Part shown: positions 1-5,314 of the stretch, piece by piece
Position numbering within the stretch: position 1 is the stretch's first letter
How the letters are laid out: every line of letters starts with the position of its first letter
Assembly (NCBI GenBank): GCA_016934695.1
Contig: JAFGSH010000254.1
Span: forward strand, 1 to 8,571
Reading direction: 5' to 3'
Length of the DNA stretch: 8,571 bases
DNA from: Deltaproteobacteria bacterium
Lineage (GTDB): Bacteria > Desulfobacterota > Syntrophia > Syntrophales > UBA2210
Program-made: the position numbers and the translations under genes
Notes under the pieces: model-generated
Database searches by the model: none
What the model was told of the DNA's origin: nothing
Seen by the model: the letters and a program-made list of their open reading frames with translations, nothing else

Positions 1-1
1 A

Positions 2-616
2 GAGATGCGCGCCATGACCTCGCTGTATCACAAGGCCGGGTTCCTCGTGCACGGCATGTTCATCTTCGGGTATCCCCTGCCGAAGGGCGTGGGGGTGACG
101 ATGCCCGCCAAACAGCAGGTACGACAGTTCCGGTCCTTCATCAGGAAGACCCGGATCGACACCATCCAGGTCCTGCTGCCTGTTCCCCTGCCCGGTACGG
201 AGCTAACCGAACGGCTCCGGGCGGACAGCCGGATCTTTCCGAGAGACTGCATTGGGTGGGAGTATTACGACGGGAATTTCCTGCTCTTCGAGCCGGACGA
301 ACCGCTCACGGCGGAGGAGATGCAGACCGCGATTGGAAAGATCATGGGCCGGTTTTACCGATTCCGGTATATGTTCTCAATCGCACGGAACGTGCTGATC
401 TTTCCGGCCATGGTGTTCTCGCTGTGGAATATCAGATTCGGCTGGGGCAAGTGGTATCGCGTCTGGCGGAACGATCTCATGCGCTTCGGTGGATGGATCA
501 TCCTCAGGCGCTGGCGGTCAGAATTCAAGAAGGGCACGTTTTTGGACAAGCTCGCGCGGGCCGAGGAGAGTCTCCACGACTTCACCCGGCGGACGAACGT
601 CCCGGGCAGCCGGTAG
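2..616 (+). CDS. Radical SAM protein (B12-binding type), C-terminal fragment
   Basis: The reading frame is open at the left edge and ends with TAG at 614-616, so only the C-terminal part is seen. The ATG at position 5 is probably internal, because the frame continues upstream of it. Counting from that Met, residues 17-24 (GMFIFGYP) and 62-67 (LPGTEL) match the late strands of the radical SAM barrel, where Gly-rich 'GMFxxGxP' and 'PGTxL' motifs recur in B12-binding radical SAM proteins. The CxxxCxxC cluster motif and any cobalamin domain would lie upstream and are not visible. Residues about 121-150 are hydrophobic and aromatic with basic flanks, which suggests membrane contact, as in some lipid- or hopanoid-modifying members. 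The substrate cannot be named. An unrelated barrel protein is less likely. The family call is fairly safe; the function is unknown. Confidence 0.75.
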   Translation, partial: EMRAMTSLYHKAGFLVHGMFIFGYPLPKGVGVTMPAKQQVRQFRSFIRKTRIDTIQVLLPVPLPGTELTERLRADSRIFPRDCIGWEYYDGNFLLFEPDEPLTAEEMQTAIGKIMGRFYRFRYMFSIARNVLIFPAMVFSLWNIRFGWGKWYRVWRNDLMRFGGWIILRRWRSEFKKGTFLDKLARAEESLHDFTRRTNVPGSR

Positions 617-663
617 CGCGCCAGTGCGGGCCGGAACGCGCCTGGAAAGCCCCGAAAGAACAG

Positions 664-691
664 TTGACAAACGGAACGGCATCAATCTAAA
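664..691 (+). promoter_or_regulatory. Candidate sigma-70 promoter before the PFKFB-like gene
   Basis: A perfect -35 box TTGACA lies at 664-669. Sixteen bases later comes TCTAAA at 686-691, which matches four of six -10 positions. It sits just after the radical SAM gene and would give a leader of about 170 bases that includes the palindromic repeat at 721-811. The weak -10 box makes this tentative. Confidence 0.4.
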
Positions 692-720
692 TACCGCAAA
701 GGAGTTGAGAGATTTTCATA

Positions 721-811
721 CTGTTATTTCGAGGAACGGAGTGACGAGCTATAGTCCCCTTCAGGGGGAAATCTTAAAGAATCAGATTCTCACTACGGTC
801 GAAATGACAAG
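721..811. repeat. Imperfect palindromic intergenic repeat (REP/MITE-like)
   Basis: The outer arms TGTTATTTCGA (722-732) and TCGAAATGACA (799-809) are reverse complements at 10 of 11 positions, and the mismatch would be a G-U pair in RNA. A second matching block is AGTGA (740-744) with TCACT (790-794). The centre holds a small hairpin, CCCC-TTCA-GGGG (756-767). From memory, sequences of the type 'GTCATTTCGA...GTGAGAAATCT' are abundant dispersed intergenic repeats in environmental genomes, and this unit looks like one diverged copy. There is no coding content and no target-site duplication that I can identify. It lies between the candidate promoter at 664 and the gene at 871, so it would be transcribed as leader RNA. 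Confidence 0.6.
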
Positions 812-870
812 TTGCGGCATTTGTGCAAAGCTCTCGAGTTGACTGCCCCGAAAAGGGTTAATTTTCATCT

Positions 871-2085
871 ATGGAAAACGAAAAGTTATATATCGTCATG
901 GTCGGTCTCCCCGCACGGGGGAAGTCCACCATTGCGACCAAGATCAAGGAAGGCCTGCAGAATGATTATGTCAAGATCAGGATATTCAACAACGGCGACC
1001 TGCGGCGCAAGTTGATCCCCAACAACACGTCCTTCGCCGAATTCTATGATCCCAGAAACAAGGAAGGCGTGGCCTTACGGGAAAACATCTCCCTCGTCAA
1101 TCTGAGAAGAGCCAAACGGTACCTCGCGGGGAAGGGGAACGTCGCCATACTGGATGCCACCAACGCCAGCCGGACGAGAAGGGAGCGGATGCTCTCCCAT
1201 CTGAATGATCACCCCGTTCTCTTTATCGAATGCATCAATAACGACAATGAGATCCTCGAGGCAAACATCCAGAGGAAGGCTGAGTTGCCGGAATTCAGCC
1301 ACCTGACGCCCGAAGAAGCGGTCGAGAACTTCAAGAAGCGGATAGCCTATTACGTCTCCATATACACCCCCCTTAAACGGGAACCCAACTTCATACGGAT
1401 CGATTCACTGTGCAAAAAGGTCGTTCAGGAGGAGATCAGCGAAACGATTCCTTATTACGAGCAGATCAGGGATTTCATGGTTGCCGATACGGTGAGGCAT
1501 CTCTACCTCGTCCGTCACGGTGAGACGTACTTCAATCTCGAAAACAGGATAGGCGGCAATTCCGAGCTGACCAGGAACGGCATCCTGCAGGCCGGGGTCC
1601 TGGCGCGATATTTCAGCAAAAAGGAGATACCGCTCATCTTTACCAGCGATACGAAGAGGACGATTCGGACGGCCGAGCCGATCAAGGCCCTGCAGCGAAG
1701 ATGCACCGTCATTCCCCTGCCCGAGTTCAATGAGATAGACGGCGGTGTCTGTGAGTGCATGAGCTATGAAGAGATCAGGGAAACGATGCCCCATGTGTAC
1801 AAGGCGCGGAAGAAGGATAAATACCACTACGTCTATCCCGAAGGAGAGGGCTACGCTACCATGCGGGAGAGGATCGGCCGGGGTATCAACAAGGTCCTCT
1901 ACCTGAGCGATACGTCAAGGAATATCATGATCATAGGGCACAGGGCCACGAACCGCATGATCCTTTCCCATTTTATTTTCAGGAGGGAAGAGGACGTGCC
2001 CTATATCTATATCCCCCAGGACCAGTATTATTATATCTCCATCGCGCAGAACAAAAAGCTGTTTCAGTTGAAGCGATACGCCTGA
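871..2085 (+). CDS. Bifunctional 6-phosphofructo-2-kinase / fructose-2,6-bisphosphatase
   Basis: This would make and hydrolyse fructose 2,6-bisphosphate in the cytosol. Residues 1-205 are the P-loop kinase: Walker A GLPARGKS at 12-19, the F6P-side stretch NNGDLRRK at 40-47, and DATN at 95-98 as in animal PFKFB. Residues 208-404 are the histidine-phosphatase half: RHGE at 215-218 (phospho-accepting His216), N222, RIGG at 226-229, R263, NEID with Glu288, and His357 in GHRATNR. By alignment from memory to rat liver enzyme numbering, H258, N264, R307, E327, Y338, R352, K356, H392 and R397 correspond to H216, N222, R263, E288, Y299, R313, K317, H357 and R362. Q393 is replaced by R358. At 404 aa it is shorter than animal forms because there is almost no N-terminal regulatory region. 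The start at 871 is favoured because the next Met (codon 10) lies inside the strand leading to the P-loop. The ribosome site is weak (AAAAGGG, 851-857). The family call is very secure; the cellular role in a bacterium is not known. Confidence 0.92.
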   Translation: MENEKLYIVMVGLPARGKSTIATKIKEGLQNDYVKIRIFNNGDLRRKLIPNNTSFAEFYDPRNKEGVALRENISLVNLRRAKRYLAGKGNVAILDATNASRTRRERMLSHLNDHPVLFIECINNDNEILEANIQRKAELPEFSHLTPEEAVENFKKRIAYYVSIYTPLKREPNFIRIDSLCKKVVQEEISETIPYYEQIRDFMVADTVRHLYLVRHGETYFNLENRIGGNSELTRNGILQAGVLARYFSKKEIPLIFTSDTKRTIRTAEPIKALQRRCTVIPLPEFNEIDGGVCECMSYEEIRETMPHVYKARKKDKYHYVYPEGEGYATMRERIGRGINKVLYLSDTSRNIMIIGHRATNRMILSHFIFRREEDVPYIYIPQDQYYYISIAQNKKLFQLKRYA

Positions 2086-2198
2086 TCCGGCACGTCGCTT
2101 CTTCGCATCGGTGTTTCTCTTGGAGATGGAGTCCTCCCTGTCTACCCTCACAACCGATCCACCGGCCGTCCCTTTCGACCGCCTGCCAGGCATATCGC

Positions 2199-2226
2199 TT
2201 GACAAAGGATTCCAAAGGTGTATGAT
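2199..2226 (+). promoter_or_regulatory. Strong sigma-70-like promoter before the NYN gene
   Basis: TTGACA at 2199-2204 is a perfect -35 box. After a 16-base spacer comes TATGAT at 2221-2226, five of six for -10. It lies about 105 bases upstream of the NYN ATG, in a 245-base gap where I see no other feature and no clear terminator for the preceding gene. It reads toward the NYN gene and possibly the cyclase and channel genes beyond. Confidence 0.65.
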
Positions 2227-2330
2227 TTCTATATAGTTCAGTGGGGATATCTCCTGTTCCTCCGTTCCCCTGTCGCCGTCTTTTTCATACATTGTGAGCA
2301 CGAAAAACCATCCGCCGGAGGATTCATACT

Positions 2331-3152
2331 ATGACAGTCAGAGCTGAAACCAGGAACATGGCGCTTTTCTGCGACTTCGAGAATATCGCCCTGGGCGTCC
2401 GTGACGCGAATTACGAGAAGTTCGACATCGGCAAGGTGATCGAACGTCTCCTGCTCAAGGGAAATATCGTGGTGAAGAAGGCCTACTGCGACTGGGCCCG
2501 CTACAAGGAATTCAAGGCGGCGATGCACGAGGCATCCTTCGAGCTGATCGAGATCCCCCACGTGCGACAGGCGGGGAAAAACTCCGCCGATATCCGGATG
2601 GTGGTGGACGCCCTCGATCTCTGCTACACGAAGGAACACGTGGACACCTTCGTGGTCATCAGCGGCGACTCCGATTTCTCTCCGCTCGTGAGCAAGCTCC
2701 GCGAGAACGACAAGATTGTGATCGGCATCGGCGTCAAGAACTCCACGTCGGACCTGCTGATCGCGAACTGCGACGAGTTCATCTACTACGACGATCTCGT
2801 CCGCCCGCAGCCGGCCCGCAAGAAGACCGCCGGCAAAGCGGGGGGGCGCAAGCCGGCCCCGGGGGCTGCCGCCAAGGCCCCAAAAACCGGGAAGGACAAG
2901 AAACAGGAGGCGTGGGACCTGATCGTCGAGACCTACGAGGCCCTCATTGAGGAACGGGGGGAGGGGGAGAAGATCTGGGGCTCCATGATCAAGCAGACCC
3001 TGAAGCGCCGCAAGCCCGGTTTCAGCGAATCCTACTACGGATTCCGCTCCTTCAGCCAGCTCCTTGAGGAGGCGGAGGCGCAGGGGATCCTCGATCTGGA
3101 ACGCGATGAGAAATCGGGTGGCCTTATCATCAGAAGCTGCCATGTTTCATAA
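2331..3152 (+). CDS. NYN-domain (LabA/DUF88-like) protein with C-terminal OST-HTH/LOTUS domain
   Basis: This is a putative metal-dependent ribonuclease of the PIN-like NYN superfamily joined to a LOTUS domain. Residues 10-155 form the NYN fold. The acidic catalytic set is visible: D15 in FCDFENIA, D87 in SADIRM, and D113/D115 in SGDSDFSPLV. N18 follows the first Asp as is typical. Residues about 159-191 are a Lys/Ala/Pro-rich linker, probably flexible and basic. Residues 192-270 match the OST-HTH/LOTUS pattern: helices around WDLIVETYEALIEE and WGSMIKQTLKRRKPGF, then SYYGFRSFSQLLEEAEAQG and a final strand pair. LOTUS domains are associated with RNA binding. ATG 2331 is supported by GGAGGA at 2317-2322, eight bases upstream. 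The RNA target is unknown. The domain calls are secure; the nuclease activity is inferred from conserved residues. Confidence 0.9.
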   Translation: MTVRAETRNMALFCDFENIALGVRDANYEKFDIGKVIERLLLKGNIVVKKAYCDWARYKEFKAAMHEASFELIEIPHVRQAGKNSADIRMVVDALDLCYTKEHVDTFVVISGDSDFSPLVSKLRENDKIVIGIGVKNSTSDLLIANCDEFIYYDDLVRPQPARKKTAGKAGGRKPAPGAAAKAPKTGKDKKQEAWDLIVETYEALIEERGEGEKIWGSMIKQTLKRRKPGFSESYYGFRSFSQLLEEAEAQGILDLERDEKSGGLIIRSCHVS

Positions 3153-3214
3153 CGGCCGTCAGCCAGACCCTTCTTGCCGGCGGATGTAGAGTATGCGGGG
3201 GTCGTAATCGTCTG

Positions 3215-3230
3215 AAAGGGGCACGCTGTG
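3215..3230 (+). promoter_or_regulatory. Ribosome site fixing a GTG start for the cyclase gene
   Basis: AAAGGGG at 3215-3221 lies six bases before GTG at 3228-3230. The nearby ATGs at 3184 and 3193 run into stop codons within a few codons, so GTG is the best start. Confidence 0.6.
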
Positions 3231-4130
3231 AACCTGGATACGGATTCGTACCAGAGGATTATCGATAACCTCCACGACGGTCTGTATCTCGTGGACCGGA
3301 ACAGGGTGATTACCTACTGGAACAAGGCGGCCGAGCGGCTCTCGGGGTTTGCCGCCGATGAGGTCATCGGCAGGCCCTGCTCCGATAATATCCTCACCCA
3401 CATCGACGGCGACGGAAACAACCTCTGCACGGGGATGTGCCCCCTCGCGGCGACCATGGCCGACGGAACGTCCCGCGAAGTCGAGATATACATGCACCAC
3501 AAGAACGGCCACCGGATACCGGTCTCCGTCCGTGTCAGCACCCTGACCGACAGGGACGGCGCCGTGATAGGCGGTATCGAGTTGTTTACGGATATCAGCG
3601 ATCAGGCGGCCAACGCCCTGCGGGTGAAGGAGCTTGAGAAGATGGCCCTTCTCGACAACCTGACCCGGTTGGCGAACAGAAACTATATCGAGCGGGAACT
3701 CCACGGCAGACTCGAGGAAAAAAGACGATATGACGTGCCGTTCGGAATCCTGTTCATGGATATCGACCACTTCAAGAAGGTGAACGATACGTACGGCCAT
3801 GACGCGGGAGATGCCGTCCTGAAGTTTGTCGCGAACACCTTCGTCGCCAACGCCCGGCCCTTTGATCTCTATGGGCGCTGGGGAGGCGAGGAGTTTATCG
3901 GTGTCATACGGAACATAGGGAGCAAAAACCTCGAGCAGCTGGGAAACAGAATTCGTCTCTTGATAGAACGTTCATACCTCATGCATGAAGGCGAAAAGCT
4001 GCGTGTCACGATCTCGATGGGGGCCACGCTCGTCAACGAAGGCGATACCATCGACAGCCTCGTGAAAAGGGCCGACACCCTCCTGTACCGGAGCAAAGAG
4101 GCGGGGAGGAATCGTCTGACGATGGGGTGA
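3228..4130 (+). CDS. PAS-GGDEF diguanylate cyclase with cysteine-bearing PAS domain
   Basis: This protein would make c-di-GMP from two GTP in the cytosol. Residues about 6-125 are one PAS domain (YQRIIDNLHDGLYLVD through GGIELFTDISD). A linking helix at about 126-141 joins it to the GGDEF domain at about 142-298. The active-site signature is GGEEF at 219-223, an active variant of GGDEF. The metal and GTP-binding stretch MDIDHFKKVNDTYGHDAGD is at 177-195. An RxxD inhibitory site is intact at R210-D213, five residues before GGEEF, so feedback inhibition by c-di-GMP is expected. The PAS domain carries C51, C67 and C71, with the last two in LCTGMCPL. This motif resembles one I recall in many PAS-GGDEF proteins of anaerobic proteobacteria and may bind metal or sense redox. 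There is no membrane segment. It starts 75 bases after the NYN gene. Active cyclase status is well supported; the signal sensed is unknown. Confidence 0.92.
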   Translation: MNLDTDSYQRIIDNLHDGLYLVDRNRVITYWNKAAERLSGFAADEVIGRPCSDNILTHIDGDGNNLCTGMCPLAATMADGTSREVEIYMHHKNGHRIPVSVRVSTLTDRDGAVIGGIELFTDISDQAANALRVKELEKMALLDNLTRLANRNYIERELHGRLEEKRRYDVPFGILFMDIDHFKKVNDTYGHDAGDAVLKFVANTFVANARPFDLYGRWGGEEFIGVIRNIGSKNLEQLGNRIRLLIERSYLMHEGEKLRVTISMGATLVNEGDTIDSLVKRADTLLYRSKEAGRNRLTMG

Positions 4131-4238
4131 TGGCGGCGGCGATGGTCATTCCCCGCCTCCCGAAAAATCGTGCCGTTCAGTTAATGTGGGCCGATCACGG
4201 TATTCCAAACACAAAACTCCAACAAGGAGGACAAGACT

Positions 4239-5051
4239 ATGGAAAACGCATTAGCTAAGATTCAGGAGATGATATCCCTCTACGGGCTGAAGATCATCGC
4301 CGCCCTTCTCATTTTTATCGTAGGGCGATGGATCGCCGGAATCATTCAACGTATTACGGGAAAAATCCTCACGAAACGCAGTGTGGACCCGATAATCACC
4401 TCCTTTGTGGAGAACCTTGTCTACGTTGTGCTCCTCGTGTTTGTCGTCCTCGCCGCGCTCGCCCAGCTCGGCATCCAGACGACCTCCTTCATCGCGGTCA
4501 TCGGTGCCGCCGGCCTCGCCGTCGGCCTGGCGCTCCAGGGTTCCCTGTCGAATTTTGCCGCGGGTTTCCTCATCCTCATCTTCCGGCCGTTCAAGGCGGG
4601 CGACTATGTGGAGGCGGGAGGGGTAGCGGGAAGCATCGAGAAGATCCAGATCTTTACGACCCAGCTTGCAACACCCGACAACAAGACCGTGATCGTTCCC
4701 AACTCCAGGATCATGGGGGACACCATCACCAACTATTCGGCCAAGGACACCAGGCGTGTGGACATGGTATTCGGGGTCAGCTACGCCGATGATATCGACA
4801 CGGTCCGCTCGCTGATCAGAGACGTCATCGATCATGACGGCCGCATTCTCAAAGACCCCGAACCCGCGATCGTGGTGAGCTCTCTCGGGGACAGCAGCGT
4901 GAACTTCACCGTGCGTGTGTGGGTGAAGACCCCGGACTACTGGGGCGTCTTCTTCGATACTGTCGAAGCGGTCAAGAAGCGTTTTGACGCCGAAGGGGTC
5001 AGCATCCCGTTCCCCCAGACGGACGTTCATTTCTACGAGGTCCGGCAATAG
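4239..5051 (+). CDS. Small-conductance mechanosensitive channel, MscS family
   Basis: This is an inner-membrane channel that opens under membrane tension and releases solutes on hypo-osmotic shock, normally as a heptamer. Its 270 residues are close to the 286 of E. coli MscS. Hydrophobic segments at about 17-38 and 56-78 fit TM1 and TM2. The pore helix TM3 follows at about 82-115, with the Gly/Ala packing pattern GAAGLAVGLALQGSLSNFAAG at 89-109. RPFKAGDYVE at 116-125 marks the start of the beta domain, TPDNKTVIVPNS at 145-156 is another family hallmark, and residues 181-260 are the alpha/beta cytoplasmic domain. There is no N-terminal signal peptide or extra TM region, so it is the minimal three-TM form. 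ATG 4239 has AAGGAGG at 4224-4230, eight bases upstream. A short CTCC (4217-4220) could pair with part of that site. It lies 108 bases after the cyclase gene. Very secure family call; the gene symbol is left empty because several paralogues usually exist. Confidence 0.93.
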   Translation: MENALAKIQEMISLYGLKIIAALLIFIVGRWIAGIIQRITGKILTKRSVDPIITSFVENLVYVVLLVFVVLAALAQLGIQTTSFIAVIGAAGLAVGLALQGSLSNFAAGFLILIFRPFKAGDYVEAGGVAGSIEKIQIFTTQLATPDNKTVIVPNSRIMGDTITNYSAKDTRRVDMVFGVSYADDIDTVRSLIRDVIDHDGRILKDPEPAIVVSSLGDSSVNFTVRVWVKTPDYWGVFFDTVEAVKKRFDAEGVSIPFPQTDVHFYEVRQ

Positions 5052-5162
5052 GGTCTCCTGTTTGTATGGCCGGACCGATGTACGGTATTCTCTGACGGTT
5101 TGAAAACGAGGAAGAAGCAGTCTCTCAGAGTGGTCGGAGGTGAAAGCAATCCCTCATGTTTT

Positions 5163-5232
5163 GACATTTTTGTCCGATATAATGGTTGCATATGTTTTTT
5201 TGGTTGTTTTTCGAAATATGGACAAACATGTC
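5163..5232. promoter_or_regulatory. Two GACA-N4-TGTC dyads forming a long inverted repeat
   Basis: The first dyad is GACA-TTTT-TGTC at 5163-5174 and the second is GACA-AACA-TGTC at 5221-5232, with centres 58 bases apart. With their inner flanks (5163-5180 and 5216-5232) they form an inverted repeat of 16 matching positions, one mismatch and one bulged G, around a 35-base AT-rich loop. The left dyad contains most of a TTGACA box (5161-5166), and a perfect TATAAT follows at 5178-5183. The arrangement looks like a pair of binding sites for a dimeric regulator near a promoter, or a large stem-loop in the transcript. It lies 80-150 bases upstream of the PAS-array gene. The regulator is unknown, and chance is not excluded. 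Confidence 0.45.
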
Positions 5233-5314
5233 GCCTTGATATCAGCCGCCTGCCCCGATGTGATGCAGTGCGCGGCTTTCAGCGACGGATGGCACCGAAC
5301 TCGGCACGGGATCA

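Noticed and set aside
489..842. A 117-codon + strand frame across the end of the radical SAM gene and the palindromic repeat
   Set aside because: It overlaps a real gene in another frame and then reads through a non-coding repeat. There is no homology and no sensible start, apart from a chance AAAGGAG at 698-704.
2238..3143. A 301-codon open frame on the minus strand
   Set aside because: It is antisense to the NYN-LOTUS gene, has no recognisable domain, and the + strand frame has catalytic motifs, a ribosome site and a promoter.
4131..4160. Possible terminator after the cyclase gene (GGCGG with CCGCC)
   Set aside because: The stem is only five pairs with a long loop and is not followed by a T-run.
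4131..4238. c-di-GMP riboswitch between the cyclase and MscS genes
   Set aside because: Checked because of the cyclase context. The conserved core expected of GEMM-type aptamers is not present and the gap is short.
4251..5048. A 265-codon open frame on the minus strand
   Set aside because: It mirrors the MscS gene almost exactly and its translation is highly charged with no family pattern.
5290..5306. Sigma-54-like TGGCAC...GGCA just before the PAS-array start
   Set aside because: The GG-to-GC spacing is 11 rather than 10 bases and the site is only about ten bases from the start codon, too close for a promoter with a leader.
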